64,000 nucleotides of DNA from Fredinandcohnia quinoae (GTDB lineage Bacteria > Bacillota > Bacilli > Bacillales > Bacillaceae_L), in contig NZ_JAKTTI010000005.1 in NCBI RefSeq assembly GCF_022427965.1, forward strand, positions 92,951 through 156,950, in the 5' to 3' direction. The notes below the pieces were generated by a model that saw only the letters and a list, made by a program, of their open reading frames with translations, was not told where the DNA came from and ran no database searches. Below are positions 9,799-19,744 of the stretch, in pieces. Positions within the stretch are counted from its first letter, which is position 1. Each line of letters begins with the position of its first letter. Position numbers and translations under genes: made by a program.

Positions 9799-10317
9799 AT
9801 GTACCCAAAAGCATATGTTGATTTTCTCATACATTTCCATTGTGATCGCGATTATTTTGAATGCCATGAGATTTTAGAGGAGCATTGGAAGGCGGATATA
9901 CGTCCAGAAAGAAAGCCGTATTGGGTCGGTTTAATTCAAATAGCTGTTTCTCTATATCACCATCGTCGCGGAAACTTTACAGGAGCATTAAAAATGATAA
10001 AAAGTTCAATTTCAATCATTGAAAATCAAAAAAAAGAGGTAAGCAAATTAGGTTTGCATGTTGACAATTTATTAAAAATACTCAATCAAAAATATGATGA
10101 TATAAAAAATAAATTACCTTATAAGAGTATTGATTTACCTATAAATGATCATGAATTATTTACTACTTGCACTTCATTGAGTCAAAGTAAGGGAATGATT
10201 TGGGGGAAGCATAGTGCCATTACGGATCATGAACTTATTCATAAACATATCCTTAGAGATAGGAGCGAGGTAATTGCTGAAAGGGAAAGGCAATTACAAA
10301 AGCGTAAAATGAATTAA
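9799..10317 (+). CDS. DUF309 domain protein (YpuF-like)
   Basis: A 172-aa cytoplasmic protein of the DUF309 family. The N-terminal helix pair carries the family motif DYFECHEILEEHWK near residue 20, followed by PYWVGLIQIAVSLYHHRRGN, which together form a helical bundle with conserved His and Glu. No biochemical function is established. ATG at 9799 has GAGGAG nine bases upstream and starts at the normal family position; the longer frame from 9748 is not needed. In B. subtilis a DUF309 gene also lies next to the rib/scp genes. Confidence 0.88.
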   Translation: MYPKAYVDFLIHFHCDRDYFECHEILEEHWKADIRPERKPYWVGLIQIAVSLYHHRRGNFTGALKMIKSSISIIENQKKEVSKLGLHVDNLLKILNQKYDDIKNKLPYKSIDLPINDHELFTTCTSLSQSKGMIWGKHSAITDHELIHKHILRDRSEVIAERERQLQKRKMN

Positions 10318-10342
10318 AAATAAAGGGACAGTAAATCTGTCC

Positions 10343-10343
<1 letters not shown>
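10316..10343 (-). terminator. Terminator of the riboflavin operon
   Basis: GGGACAG pairs with CTGTCCC around a 5-nt loop; the minus strand continues into TTTATTTTT. It overlaps the end of ribT. It may also serve the convergent DUF309 gene. Confidence 0.8.
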
Positions 10344-10711
<368 letters not shown>

Positions 10712-10878
10712 TCATTATCAAAAAACTTTCCTAGTGTTTAAATTTAATTCAATATAATAATTAAGAGTACCATGTTCTTTCACTTTTTACCATAGCCTTT
10801 TTCCATATCCTACTAATTAATCACTCTCAAATATACATTATACCCATTGATAGGTTGAATTAAACTTTTGTTTTGATT

Positions 10879-11349
10879 TTATGCTTCAAAGGAACGAGAT
10901 AAATTTGCCATTTCGATAGCAGAAACTGCTGATTCCCAGCCTTTATTTCCTGCTTTAGTACCAGCCCTTTCAATAGCCTGTTCAATAGTATCTGTTGTTA
11001 AAACACCAAATATGACAGGCTTTCCTGTTGAAAGTCCTGTAGCAGCAACTCCTTTTGCAACCTCATTACAAACAAAATCATAATGTGAAGTTGAGCCTCT
11101 AATCACAGTTCCTAAGGCGATAATAGTATCGTATTTATTTGATTCTGCCATTTTTTTAGCAATTAGCGGAATTTCAAAGGCACCCGGCACCCAAGCAACC
11201 TCAACATCTTCATCCGCAACTCCATGTCGCTTTAATGCATCTAATGAACCACTAAGTAGCTTACTCGTAATAAATTCATTAAAACGTGCTACAACTATCC
11301 CAACTTTTAAACCAGTTCCAACTAAATGTCCTTCATAAATTTTATTCAT
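10879..11349 (-). CDS. ribH: 6,7-dimethyl-8-ribityllumazine synthase
   Basis: RibH condenses the ribityl-aminouracil with dihydroxybutanone phosphate to give lumazine, the penultimate step to riboflavin. The sequence shows the family landmarks [20 protein letters not shown], a [17 protein letters not shown] segment with the catalytic His, and a terminal [17 protein letters not shown]. About 156 aa is normal. ATG at 11349, the second of two adjacent ATGs, has the better spacing to GGAGG. It directly follows the shortened ribB gene. Confidence 0.97.
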   Translation of the reverse strand: MNKIYEGHLVGTGLKVGIVVARFNEFITSKLLSGSLDALKRHGVADEDVEVAWVPGAFEIPLIAKKMAESNKYDTIIALGTVIRGSTSHYDFVCNEVAKGVAATGLSTGKPVIFGVLTTDTIEQAIERAGTKAGNKGWESAVSAIEMANLSRSFEA

Positions 11350-11374
11350 CATAATCCTCCAATGTTCATTTATT

Positions 11375-11983
11375 TTATACTTTCATTTTGCTTCGATATT
11401 GTACTAAGTCTTTTATCGTGATCATTTTTAATCCTAATTCATCCGCAATTATCCTTAAATCAGGAACCCTAGCCATTGTCCCATCATCATTGATTATTTC
11501 GCAAATCACTGCTGCTGGCTCAACTCCACAAAGTCTTGCTAAATCAACTGCTGCTTCGGTATGACCTGCTCTTTGTAATACACCCTCATTTTTTGCTATT
11601 AAAGGAAAAACATGACCTGGTCTTTTAAAATCAGCTGCTTTTGAATTTGGATTTAATAACTCAAGAACAGTTGTTGACCTTTCGTATGCACTTATCCCTG
11701 TCGTTGACGATATATGATCGATACTGACCGTGAAAGCAGTTTTATGTGGGTCAGTACTGTTGGCAACCATTGGGTCAAGTTTTAATTTTTTTGCTAAATG
11801 TTCAGTTATCGGTGTACACACAAGCCCGCGGCCATGCTTAATCATAAAATTAATAACCTCGGGTGTAGCTTTTTCAGCTAGTGCGATAAAGTCTCCTTCA
11901 TTTTCACGATCTTCATCATCACATACAATCACTACCCTTCCTTTATTTAGGTCATTAATTGCTTCTTCAATCGAATCAAACAT
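11375..11983 (-). CDS. ribB: 3,4-dihydroxy-2-butanone-4-phosphate synthase, RibB domain only
   Basis: The enzyme makes dihydroxybutanone phosphate from ribulose 5-phosphate. The whole 202-aa product is the DHBP synthase domain: [13 protein letters not shown] acidic loop, HGRGLVCTP, a [11 protein letters not shown] segment and [10 protein letters not shown] with HTEAAVDL. In B. subtilis the matching protein is a RibBA fusion of about 398 aa whose second half is GTP cyclohydrolase II. Here the frame stops at YRSKMKV, just where the second domain should begin, and ribH starts 25 bases later. There is no cyclohydrolase remnant. GTP cyclohydrolase II must therefore be encoded elsewhere or be missing. 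Confidence 0.93.
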   Translation of the reverse strand: MFDSIEEAINDLNKGRVVIVCDDEDRENEGDFIALAEKATPEVINFMIKHGRGLVCTPITEHLAKKLKLDPMVANSTDPHKTAFTVSIDHISSTTGISAYERSTTVLELLNPNSKAADFKRPGHVFPLIAKNEGVLQRAGHTEAAVDLARLCGVEPAAVICEIINDDGTMARVPDLRIIADELGLKMITIKDLVQYRSKMKV

Positions 11984-12007
11984 GTCAAGCTCATCCCTTC
12001 GTTTTAT

Positions 12008-12661
12008 TTATTTAAAACCGTGTTCCTCTAAAAAGCTTGCTGATAGAGATGATTTCTTACTGTCTTCGGTTTTTGTCTGTACAACAAATTGCTCTATATA
12101 TTTTCCAAGTAGATCACACTCTATATTAACGATATCCCCAACACCCTTCTCACTTAAAATAGTTTCTGTCAATGTGTGCGGAATAAGAGAGATTGTAAAG
12201 GTATGATCTGTTAACTTAAAAATAGTTAAGCTCGTACCATCAACCGCTATTGAACCTTTCATAATCATATATTTGTGTAATACTTTAGGAACTTCTATTT
12301 CATAATAGATCGCATTTTGATAACGATCCTTTTTTACGATTGAGCCAATGCCATCTACATGTCCAGAAACAAAATGTCCACCAAAGCGCCCTTTCGCTGA
12401 CATTGCACGTTCTAGATTTACTGAGCTATTTCGGCTTAATGTTTGTAGCGATGTTGTTCTTACAGTTTCTGGCATTACATCAACAGTAAATCCTTCAGAG
12501 GTATATGAAGTAACTGTTAGACAAACACCATTGACAGCAATACTGTCACCTAACCTTACATCCTTCAAAATTTCCTTTGCTGTTATGGACATTTCGATTG
12601 AATCTGTTGAACCACTCATTGACTTTATCTTCCCGATTTCTTCAATAATACCAGTGAACAT
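12008..12661 (-). CDS. ribE: Riboflavin synthase, alpha subunit
   Basis: This enzyme dismutates two lumazines to riboflavin and the ribityl-aminouracil. The 217-aa protein has two lumazine-binding barrel repeats. The first starts MFTGIIEEIGKI and carries NGVCLTV and GHVDG. The second carries DGTSLTI and an IPHTLTETIL segment. The C-terminal tail is hydrophilic. It lies between ribD and the ribB gene in the operon order ribD-ribE-ribB-ribH-ribT. Confidence 0.96.
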   Translation of the reverse strand: MFTGIIEEIGKIKSMSGSTDSIEMSITAKEILKDVRLGDSIAVNGVCLTVTSYTSEGFTVDVMPETVRTTSLQTLSRNSSVNLERAMSAKGRFGGHFVSGHVDGIGSIVKKDRYQNAIYYEIEVPKVLHKYMIMKGSIAVDGTSLTIFKLTDHTFTISLIPHTLTETILSEKGVGDIVNIECDLLGKYIEQFVVQTKTEDSKKSSLSASFLEEHGFK

Positions 12662-12666
12662 TTAAT

Positions 12667-13761
12667 TCACCCCAATCTTATTGGTTCAGATACAATTTTG
12701 ATATCATCACCTAGCTGTTCTACTGACTTCACCGATAATTGGAATACATCAGCCATGTGTTCTATTCCATTTCCCCCTATTGATGTTGGGGCTCTTTTAC
12801 CTCCAATTAACTTTGGAGCAATATAGGTTAATACTTGGTTAATAGCTCTTTCCTTGAGGAAGCTTCCGTTGATTTCTGCTCCCCCTTCTACAAAAACAGA
12901 TGATATACCATTTTCAACTAATAGTTTTAAAACATTTTTAATGGATCGAATATCGTCTTGAATTGGAATAATCCTTATTCCCTTTTCTATGAAAGGTTTC
13001 ATTTTTTCTTGTTTCACACTTTTATTCACAATAATCCAAGTGCTTGCTAGGTCATCTTGTATTACATTTGAATGAAGTGGAGTACGAAGTGATGAGTCTA
13101 AGATAACACGGATAGGATTTCTGCTATTCCCATTTGGTAATCTAGTTGTAAGACTTGGATTATCTGTTATAACAGTGTTTACTCCAACTAATATAGCATC
13201 ATGTATTTGTCGATACATATGTACATCAAGCCTCGCACGTTCTCCGGTTATCCATTTACTTTCTCCTGTACTTGTTGCAATTTTTCCATCTAAGCTTATC
13301 GCTGATTTTAAGGTTACATATGGCATCCCAGTGTCCATATAATGATAATAGACGGGATTTAATTCGTCCGCTTGTAATTTCATTATACCTAAGTCTACTT
13401 CTATCCCTGCCTCTCGTAGTTTTTTGATACCTTTTCCAGATACTTGTGGGTTGGGATCCGTTGTTCCAATAACAACTCGTTTCACTTTACTTTTTATTAA
13501 TAAATCTGCACATGGTGGTGTTTTTCCAAAGTGACTACAGGGCTCTAATGTTACGTATATCGTTGAGTTTTTTGCCTTGTCTCCGGCCATTTGTAATGCA
13601 TGAACTTCTGCATGTGCTTCACCAGCTTTTAAGTGAGCACCTATACCTATTACTTGGCCATCGTTTACAATTACTGCACCGACAACTGGATTTGGATTTG
13701 TTTGTCCTATCCCTACTTTCGCAATATTAATCGCAAGTTGCATATAATCCTCATCTTTCAT
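12667..13761 (-). CDS. ribD: Bifunctional riboflavin deaminase/reductase RibD
   Basis: RibD deaminates diaminohydroxyphosphoribosylaminopyrimidine and then reduces the ribosyl side chain. The N-terminal cytidine-deaminase-like zinc domain (residues 1-145) shows GEAHAEVHAL and the PCSHFGKTPPC zinc motif. The C-terminal DHFR-like reductase domain shows LKSAISLDGKIAT, TGERAR and a VFVEGGAEING segment. Length 364 aa is standard. First gene of the operon, following an FMN riboswitch and its terminator. Confidence 0.97.
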   Translation of the reverse strand: MKDEDYMQLAINIAKVGIGQTNPNPVVGAVIVNDGQVIGIGAHLKAGEAHAEVHALQMAGDKAKNSTIYVTLEPCSHFGKTPPCADLLIKSKVKRVVIGTTDPNPQVSGKGIKKLREAGIEVDLGIMKLQADELNPVYYHYMDTGMPYVTLKSAISLDGKIATSTGESKWITGERARLDVHMYRQIHDAILVGVNTVITDNPSLTTRLPNGNSRNPIRVILDSSLRTPLHSNVIQDDLASTWIIVNKSVKQEKMKPFIEKGIRIIPIQDDIRSIKNVLKLLVENGISSVFVEGGAEINGSFLKERAINQVLTYIAPKLIGGKRAPTSIGGNGIEHMADVFQLSVKSVEQLGDDIKIVSEPIRLG

Positions 13762-13796
13762 ACCATCGACTCCTTTAAGATGAAGTTCAAAAAACC

Positions 13797-13834
13797 AAAA
13801 GACCCAAGGAACATTTAATTCCTTGGGTCTTTTA
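13797..13834 (-). terminator. Riboswitch-controlled terminator upstream of ribD
   Basis: A perfect 15-bp stem (AAAAGACCCAAGGAA with TTCCTTGGGTCTTTT) and a T-rich exit lie between the FMN aptamer and the ribD start on the minus strand. This is the expected expression platform: FMN binding should favour this hairpin. Confidence 0.88.
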
Positions 13835-13927
13835 AAGAAAAGTTCACAACAAAGAAACCGGTAGCTTTACTATTTTTCTCATCACAAATAAACGGTATAA
13901 TGTGTGATTTTTTTTGCATACCAATAC

Positions 13928-14102
13928 TTTGTCCTTCTCCCATCCAGACTATACTGTCGGCCTCGGATTCTCACCAAGTCCACCACCCTAGGCTTACAAA
14001 GAATCAAGTAAAGTTACCTGATATGCTAGGATGGGTCACGGGCTTAGAAACTTTGTTTCATCACCGCCGGTTAGGAATTTCACCTGACCCCGAAGGAAAA
14101 TA
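13928..14102 (-). promoter_or_regulatory. FMN riboswitch (RFN element)
   Basis: Read on the minus strand the region has the RFN blocks in order: CTTCGGGGTCAGGTGAAATT, CTAACCGGCGGTGAT, AGCCCGTGACCC, a TGGTGAGAATCCGAGGCCGACAGT block, and AGTCTGGATGGGAGAAGG. These match the six-stem FMN aptamer very closely. It precedes the terminator at 13797-13834 and ribD, so it should turn off the rib operon when FMN is plentiful. Confidence 0.96.
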
Positions 14103-14166
14103 TTAAATTTTGACCATTATATCATAATAGTATCTACTATTGTTGGATTTTGTTTTCATTAGACAA

Positions 14167-14253
14167 TTACGCAATAAAGATCCAATAAACAACGCCCCAT
14201 ATAAGACATAAACCAAGAATAATTCCAAAAAGTGCCCAATCTTTTTTCTTCAA
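14167..14253 (-). CDS. Putative 28-aa single-span membrane peptide
   Basis: A TTG-started frame preceded by AGGTGGGATAGG encodes Lys-Lys-Lys-Asp-Trp followed by a 20-residue hydrophobic helix (ALFGIILGLCLIWGVVYWIF). It has a positive-inside layout and one cysteine. It lies between ppiB and the rib leader on the same strand. I do not recognise a family. A short frame of this kind can arise by chance, but the ribosome binding site and ideal helix length favour a real peptide. Confidence 0.55.
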   Translation of the reverse strand: MKKKDWALFGIILGLCLIWGVVYWIFIA

Positions 14254-14284
14254 ACCTATCCCACCTCTTGCTATGGTCCTAGAA

Positions 14285-14321
14285 AAAAGACACAACAAGA
14301 ATTCATTTGTTGTGTCTTTTT
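14285..14321 (-). terminator. Terminator after ppiB
   Basis: AAAAGACACAACAA pairs perfectly with TTGTTGTGTCTTTT around an 8-nt loop, with T-rich exits in both directions. It lies directly after ppiB. Confidence 0.88.
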
Positions 14322-14329
14322 ATCCATAC

Positions 14330-14764
14330 TTACTCTTCCCAAACTTTTACTTCCTTCATCACATCACCTTGATGAATGCGTAAAACTGAATCTATTCCTT
14401 CAATTACTTGTCCAAATACTGTATGTACGCCATTTAAATGTGGCTGTGGCTCATGAACAATAAAGAATTGGCTTCCACCAGTGTCTTTTCCAGCATGTGC
14501 CATTGAAAGAGCACCTGGGATATGCTTATGTGGATTTCCATTTGTTTCACATTTAATTGTATAACCTGGTCCACCTGTACCATTTCCAATAGGGCAGCCG
14601 CCTTGAGCTACAAATCCAGGAATAACTCGATGGAATGTTAAGCCATTATAAAATCCTTCATTTGCTAATTTTTCGAAGTTTGCAACCGTTCCCGGTGCTT
14701 CACTTGGATACAATTCAATAATTATTTTTTCCCCATTTTCAAATTCAATGCTAGCCTTTTTCAT
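14330..14764 (-). CDS. ppiB: Peptidyl-prolyl cis-trans isomerase (cyclophilin) PpiB
   Basis: Cytoplasmic cyclophilin that catalyses prolyl isomerisation during folding. The catalytic arginine lies in [17 protein letters not shown], with GGSQFFI and a [13 protein letters not shown] segment downstream. With the ATG at 14764 the protein is 144 aa, close to the B. subtilis 143-aa enzyme. GGAGG lies six bases upstream, and the ten-codon upstream extension of the frame is not supported. Single-gene unit with its own terminator. Confidence 0.95.
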   Translation of the reverse strand: MKKASIEFENGEKIIIELYPSEAPGTVANFEKLANEGFYNGLTFHRVIPGFVAQGGCPIGNGTGGPGYTIKCETNGNPHKHIPGALSMAHAGKDTGGSQFFIVHEPQPHLNGVHTVFGQVIEGIDSVLRIHQGDVMKEVKVWEE

Positions 14765-14949
14765 TTGAAACCTCCACTCATTTCTTTTCGTCAATATATA
14801 TTGAACGGTTTTTATTTTACTATATTCACCATCAATTATCCAACCACAAGGGGGTATTTTTCAAAATTGTATTAAAAAAGATATATTTGGTAAGATTTAC
14901 TGTATAATATGAATAATCGAATGCTTGTCTAAAAAAGGAGGTTGCTATT

Positions 14950-15831
14950 TTGAAGAATAAATGGATTCTATCATTTATACTAGTTTTCACTTTAATGTTT
15001 CCATCGCTTAGTCTTGCAGATGCTGTTCCAGGAGATGTCATTATTACTTTAGGAGAGGATCTAACCGAGGCTGAAAAAGAAAAAATTTTAAAAGAAATGA
15101 ACGCACCAGAGAATCCCCAAATTGTTATAGTGACTAATAAAGAAGAACATGAGTATCTTGGCAACTATATTCCAAAAGCTAAAATTGGTAACAAGGCATT
15201 ATCTTCTGCTTCTATTACAATTGGAGAAGAAGGCTCTGGACTAGAGATTGAAACAACAGATTATATTAAAACAATTACAGATGGCATGTACGTGAATGCT
15301 CTTATTACTGCAGGTGTAAAGGATGCAAAGGTTTATGTAACAGCACCAGGTAATGTCTCAGGAACAGCTGCATTAACAGGTATTATAAAAGCGTATGAAC
15401 TATCCTCAGATGAAGCCATTCCAGAAGATGTCAAACAGGCTGCTAATGAAGAAATGGTTGAAACTACCAAGCTTGGGGAAAAATTTGGTGCAGAAGATGC
15501 AGCTGCATTAATGGCTAAAATTAAAGATGAAATTGCAAATAATGCACCAAAAAATGATGAGGAATTACGTAAAATTATTGAAAGTGCTGCAAATGATTTA
15601 GGTATTACATTATCCGATACAGATATACAACGTCTAATGGATTTATTCAATAAACTTATGGACCTTAATATTGATTGGAGCCAGGTTGGAGATCAATTAA
15701 ATTTAGCAAAAGAAAAAATATCAAATTTTTTAGATTCAGAAGAAGGTCAAGGATTTCTTGCTAAATTGAAGGAATTCTTCGTCAATATAATCAATGCAAT
15801 AGTGGATTTCTTTAAAAGCCTTTTTTCATAA
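14950..15831 (+). CDS. ypuA: Secreted DUF1002 protein (YpuA-like)
   Basis: A 293-aa protein with a signal peptide (residues 1-23, ending SLA) that should be exported. The DUF1002 domain follows, starting DAVPGDVIITLGEDLTEAEKEKIL and including the LITAGVKDAKVYVTAPGNVSGTAALTGI stretch. The last third is a long amphipathic helix region ending in a hydrophobic Phe-rich tail. Start is TTG at 14950, with AGGAGG eight bases before it. B. subtilis YpuA belongs to the sigma-M cell-envelope stress regulon; whether that holds here is unknown. Molecular function unknown. Confidence 0.9.
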   Translation: MKNKWILSFILVFTLMFPSLSLADAVPGDVIITLGEDLTEAEKEKILKEMNAPENPQIVIVTNKEEHEYLGNYIPKAKIGNKALSSASITIGEEGSGLEIETTDYIKTITDGMYVNALITAGVKDAKVYVTAPGNVSGTAALTGIIKAYELSSDEAIPEDVKQAANEEMVETTKLGEKFGAEDAAALMAKIKDEIANNAPKNDEELRKIIESAANDLGITLSDTDIQRLMDLFNKLMDLNIDWSQVGDQLNLAKEKISNFLDSEEGQGFLAKLKEFFVNIINAIVDFFKSLFS

Positions 15832-15840
15832 GCAATAGGA

Positions 15841-15867
15841 AAAGCGAAGAGTTTCTCTTCGCTTTTT
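15841..15867. terminator. Bidirectional terminator between ypuA and lysA
   Basis: AAAGCGAAGAG pairs with CTCTTCGCTTT across a 3-nt loop and has T-rich flanks on both strands. It serves the convergent ypuA and lysA genes. Confidence 0.88.
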
Positions 15868-15869
15868 TA

Positions 15870-17189
15870 TTATTTTATTACTTGTGTTTTTATTGGAATA
15901 TCTAAACGTACGAGATCTTCATAGCTCTCCCGTTTGACAACTAATTGTGCCTCACCATTTTCAACAAACACGACTGCTGGTCTTGGAATTCGATTATAAT
16001 TGTTAGACATTGAATAGCCATAAGCTCCCGTACAAAACACTGCTAATAAATCATTGGAGTTTGCTTTCGGCAAAGGCAAATCCCATATAAGCATATCTCC
16101 TGATTCACAGCATTTACCCGCGATCGAAACCGTTTCCTCTATTTCATCATTCACTCTATTTGCCAACACTGCTTCATATTTTGCTTGATATAGGGCTGGT
16201 CTTATATTATCACTCATCCCTCCATCAATTGCTAAGTATTGCCTAATATTAGGAACTTCTTTTCTGGATCCTACGGAATAAATTGTCGTTCCCGCGTCAC
16301 CAACAAGTGAACGTCCTGGTTCAATCCAGATTTCTGGGATGTCAATCGATAGATCATCTGAATGTTTTTTAACTTCAGCAATTATCTCCTCAACATATTT
16401 TGAAACTGTAATTGGGTTATCATCCGCAGTATATCGAATGCCAAATCCGCCACCTAAATTCACTACAGTCGGAATAAAACCGTGTCTTTCTTTCCATTCC
16501 TTCATTTTCGTAAATATTCTCTCAGTTGCTAAAAGAAAGCCAGTTGTTTCAAATATTTGCGATCCAATATGACAATGAATTCCCAATAACACAATATTTT
16601 GAGATTCTAATGCTATTTCAACTGCTTTATCTGCTTGGCCATTAATAAGTCCAAATCCAAATTTAGAATCTTCTTGTCCTGTCAGAATATAATCATGTGT
16701 ATGTGCTTCGATTCCTGGGGTTACTCGCAGTAAAATTTGTACATTCGTGTTATTTGCATTACATACTTCCTCTATTAATGATAATTCATAAAAATTATCA
16801 ACAACAATACAACCAATACCATATTTTATTGCCATATCTAACTCTTCATAGCTTTTGTTGTTTCCATGAAAGTGAATCCTTTCTGGAGGAAAGCCTGCTT
16901 GTAATGCTGTAAATAATTCGCCCCCGGAAACCACATCTAACGACAGTCCTTCCTCATCTGCAAGTTGAACCATTGCTATAGTTGAAAAGGCTTTACTTGC
17001 ATATGCAACTTGTGCGTTTATATTAAGCCTTTTAAAGGTTTCACGAAAACTTCTCGCTCTTTCACGAATTAACGCCACATCATACACATATAAGGGAGTA
17101 CCGTAAGTGTTTGCTAAATCTACTGTATCAACACCACCAATTTCCAAATGATTTTGTTCATTTATTCGACTAGTCCCATGAAAATACAT
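15870..17189 (-). CDS. lysA: Diaminopimelate decarboxylase LysA
   Basis: PLP enzyme making L-lysine from meso-diaminopimelate. The cofactor lysine is Lys66 in VAYASKAFST. Further landmarks are DVVSGGELFTAL, the HCHIGSQI segment, the phosphate-binding GGGFGIRY, EPGRSLVGDAG, and the CESGDMLIWD motif at the active-site dimer contact. Length 439 aa is standard. It lies downstream of the spoVA operon as in B. subtilis. Confidence 0.97.
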   Translation of the reverse strand: MYFHGTSRINEQNHLEIGGVDTVDLANTYGTPLYVYDVALIRERARSFRETFKRLNINAQVAYASKAFSTIAMVQLADEEGLSLDVVSGGELFTALQAGFPPERIHFHGNNKSYEELDMAIKYGIGCIVVDNFYELSLIEEVCNANNTNVQILLRVTPGIEAHTHDYILTGQEDSKFGFGLINGQADKAVEIALESQNIVLLGIHCHIGSQIFETTGFLLATERIFTKMKEWKERHGFIPTVVNLGGGFGIRYTADDNPITVSKYVEEIIAEVKKHSDDLSIDIPEIWIEPGRSLVGDAGTTIYSVGSRKEVPNIRQYLAIDGGMSDNIRPALYQAKYEAVLANRVNDEIEETVSIAGKCCESGDMLIWDLPLPKANSNDLLAVFCTGAYGYSMSNNYNRIPRPAVVFVENGEAQLVVKRESYEDLVRLDIPIKTQVIK

Positions 17190-17227
17190 AAAATCCCCTC
17201 TTTTCGTATAAGTATGTAAATAAAACC

Positions 17228-17264
17228 CAAAAAAGCAGCTAATATGATAGTCATCAGCTGCTTT
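17228..17264 (-). terminator. Terminator after the spoVA operon
   Basis: AAAGCAGCT and AGCTGCTTT pair around a loop of about 15 nt that contains a second short TGATAG/TCATCA pairing; the minus strand exits into TTTTTT. It lies between spoVAF and lysA. Confidence 0.8.
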
Positions 17265-17346
17265 AAAACGATCATTTCTTTAGCACTGTGCTACATTAAA
17301 AATTCTTTAAAAACACATTAACACAACATTCTATATTGTGCAATAT

Positions 17347-18828
17347 TTACTGCCGTTTCGGATCTTGAGGACGTACAATACTTGGTCTTAATTTCGCACC
17401 TGCAATCGGAGTACGAATTATGATCTGTAATAATGCCTTCGCATTGAATGGCAAAAATGGCCATAAATATGGAGTATTTAACGAACGGATACTAGCTAAA
17501 AATAAAACATACAAGGTAATTCCAATAATAAATCCTGGAGTTTTGAAAATAGCAACGATAATCAATAAACATAACCTGGCAATTTTATTTGCTTGCCCCA
17601 ATTCATAGCTTGGAGTTGCAAACGTTCCAATTGCTGCAATGGCTACATATAGAATGACTTCTGGGACAAATAAACCTACATCAATTGCTATTTGTCCAAT
17701 TAAGGCTGCTGCTATTAATCCCATTGCAGTAGACAAAGGAGACGGAGTATGAATGGCCGCCATTCTTAGAAACTCAATTCCTATATCTGCTAGGAAAATT
17801 TGAATGATAATTGGTATATTAGAATCTTTTTCAGGTCCAATATAGTTAATGGCTTCTGGGATTACATTAGGCTCTAATACCATTAATAACCAAAGTGGTA
17901 GCAGAAATAGTGATGCAACAATCCCTATAAAACGTACCCATCTTAAAAATGTTCCTATCGCAGGGTCCTGACGATATTCCTCTGCATGCTGTAAATGATG
18001 GAATATCGTTGTAGGAGTAATAATAACACTTGGCGATGTATCCACCATTATTATTACATGACCTTCAAGTAAATGTGTTGCAGCAATATCGGGGCGTTCT
18101 GTATACCTTACAAGTGGGTATGGATTAAAACTTTGTTTAACAAGAAACTCCTCAACCGTTTTATCTGCCATCGGCAAGCCATCTATACTTATATCATTTA
18201 GTTCTTGTTTAATAATTTTCACTAAATCTGGATCAGCAATATCTTTTATGTAAGCAATACAAACATCGGTTTTGGATCGCTCTCCAACCTTCATCATTTC
18301 ATATCTTAATCGTTCATCTCTTATCCTTCTTCGCGTTAGTGCACAATTTTCTACAATATTTTCAGTATAACCATCTCTAGCGCCTCTAACGACTTTTTCG
18401 GTATCTGGTTCTTCAGGAGACCGTCCTGGATATGTTCTTACATCAACTATTAATCCTGTATCTTCACCATCAATTAAGACAATCATTAACCCTGATAAAA
18501 GTTGGTCTACAGCCTCATCTAATGTATTTACAGTGCTGACCTGTTGATGAACAAGTCTATTTTTGATAATATCTAACATTTTATTCGAAGGCTTTTCTTT
18601 TTCATTTAGATTTACAATTTCTTTAATGATTTGAATGATGAATACCGTATCATTTAAACCATTCAGAGAGTAAAAATGAACATCCTTTTCTAAAACTTTA
18701 ACCTTCCTAACTCCAACATCAAAGTTTCCAGAGTCGAGTCCAATATGCTCTTTGAAAAATTCATAATTATCATTAATATTTGGAAAAACAGATTGTTTTG
18801 TTGATTTATTTTGTTCGATTGTAACCAC
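17347..18828 (-). CDS. spoVAF: Stage V sporulation protein AF (GerA-family germination protein)
   Basis: SpoVAF belongs to the spore germination GerA A-subunit family and sits in the inner spore membrane, where it acts with SpoVA in DPA release and germination. The soluble N-terminal domain (about 290 residues) includes [23 protein letters not shown]. About five membrane segments follow, with [17 protein letters not shown] between. The GTG start at 18828 has its AAAGGAG almost overlapping it, so the exact start is uncertain. Last gene of the spoVA operon, overlapping the end of spoVAEA by 23 bases. Confidence 0.93.
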   Translation of the reverse strand: MVTIEQNKSTKQSVFPNINDNYEFFKEHIGLDSGNFDVGVRKVKVLEKDVHFYSLNGLNDTVFIIQIIKEIVNLNEKEKPSNKMLDIIKNRLVHQQVSTVNTLDEAVDQLLSGLMIVLIDGEDTGLIVDVRTYPGRSPEEPDTEKVVRGARDGYTENIVENCALTRRRIRDERLRYEMMKVGERSKTDVCIAYIKDIADPDLVKIIKQELNDISIDGLPMADKTVEEFLVKQSFNPYPLVRYTERPDIAATHLLEGHVIIMVDTSPSVIITPTTIFHHLQHAEEYRQDPAIGTFLRWVRFIGIVASLFLLPLWLLMVLEPNVIPEAINYIGPEKDSNIPIIIQIFLADIGIEFLRMAAIHTPSPLSTAMGLIAAALIGQIAIDVGLFVPEVILYVAIAAIGTFATPSYELGQANKIARLCLLIIVAIFKTPGFIIGITLYVLFLASIRSLNTPYLWPFLPFNAKALLQIIIRTPIAGAKLRPSIVRPQDPKRQ

Positions 18829-19384
18829 TCCTTTCCAGGATAAGACTAACTGCTTTTTTAGTGATTGGGGATCCGTTTTTTAAATTATCCTTTCTTGCCA
18901 TCTTACCAATATCACCGATACCAACGATAATGGGAACATTTAGTTCATCTAAGCAATAGACCGTATCCCCATTTATTCTTCCCAACTCATACTCAGCTAT
19001 GCCACTTTTATCTACACCCTGTGCGGTAAGTTCACCATACCGATCAATACTTATATCCACTTTCGCCCATTCTATTTGGTGTGTTTTCGAAGCTACAGCA
19101 ATAACACCAAGAACCTCAATTTGATGATGGTTCGCAACATACTTCAACGCTCTCTCTCCAGCGCCTTCACCAAGATAACCACTATCATCAAACATTACAA
19201 TTACTGGTTCATTCGGGGTTTGCAGGATTAATTTTACAATCTCACTTCCTGTTAATGTAGTTGGATTCCCTTGTGATTTTGAAATACAGCGCCCACCAAT
19301 TTCTTTTGCAACAAACTCTAATGTCTTTAGCGCATATTCATCTCCATCTGTTACTAGAATTACTTTTCTTCTAGTTTGGTTCAT
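18806..19384 (-). CDS. spoVAEA: Stage V sporulation protein AEA
   Basis: A 192-aa soluble SpoVA protein. It begins [28 protein letters not shown] and shows [24 protein letters not shown] and a [14 protein letters not shown] segment, all typical of this family. It is encoded between spoVAEB and spoVAF. The SpoVA proteins jointly move dipicolinic acid into the forespore and out at germination. The individual role of AEA is poorly known; in Bacillus spores it is linked to the outer leaflet of the inner membrane. Confidence 0.94.
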   Translation of the reverse strand: MNQTRRKVILVTDGDEYALKTLEFVAKEIGGRCISKSQGNPTTLTGSEIVKLILQTPNEPVIVMFDDSGYLGEGAGERALKYVANHHQIEVLGVIAVASKTHQIEWAKVDISIDRYGELTAQGVDKSGIAEYELGRINGDTVYCLDELNVPIIVGIGDIGKMARKDNLKNGSPITKKAVSLILERSGYNRTK

Positions 19385-19390
19385 TGTAGA

Positions 19391-19741
19391 TTATCCTTTC
19401 GGTTTGAAGATTAATGCGACGATAAAAGAAAAAAGGATAGCTGCTGAAATACCAGCAGATGTTAATTCAAAAATTCCCATTCCAATTCCGATGAATCCTT
19501 CTTCCTCTGCTTTCTTCATTGCACCATGTAGGAGTGAGTGACCAAAGCTTGTTATTGGTACTGTTGCACCCGCACCAGCAAATTCAATTAGATTATCATA
19601 TAGATTAAAGCCATCAAGGATAGTCCCTAGTACGACAAAAATACTCATTACATGTGCTGGGGTTAATTTTGCAAAATCAAGGAGGAGCTGCCCCACTACG
19701 CATATTGCACCACCGACTATGAATGCTATTAAATATTCCAT
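19391..19741 (-). CDS. spoVAEB: Stage V sporulation protein AEB
   Basis: A 116-aa membrane protein with about three to four helices, of the SpoVAC/SpoVAEB family. The shared motif [24 protein letters not shown] near residue 55 matches the equivalent FAGAGSAVPVTGFANSM of spoVAC, showing the two are paralogues. Part of the DPA channel in the inner spore membrane. The neighbouring genes spoVAEA and spoVAD lie within 10 bases on either side. Confidence 0.95.
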   Translation of the reverse strand: MEYLIAFIVGGAICVVGQLLLDFAKLTPAHVMSIFVVLGTILDGFNLYDNLIEFAGAGATVPITSFGHSLLHGAMKKAEEEGFIGIGMGIFELTSAGISAAILFSFIVALIFKPKG

Positions 19742-19744
19742 CCG

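Noticed and set aside
14832..15164. Minus-strand open frame over the start of ypuA
   Set aside because: Antisense to a clear secreted DUF1002 gene, with no ribosome binding site and no family match.
17265..17346. Possible small RNA between the spoVA terminator and spoVAF stop
   Set aside because: Only a weak imperfect pairing (ACAACATTCTATATTGT) and no promoter or T tract.
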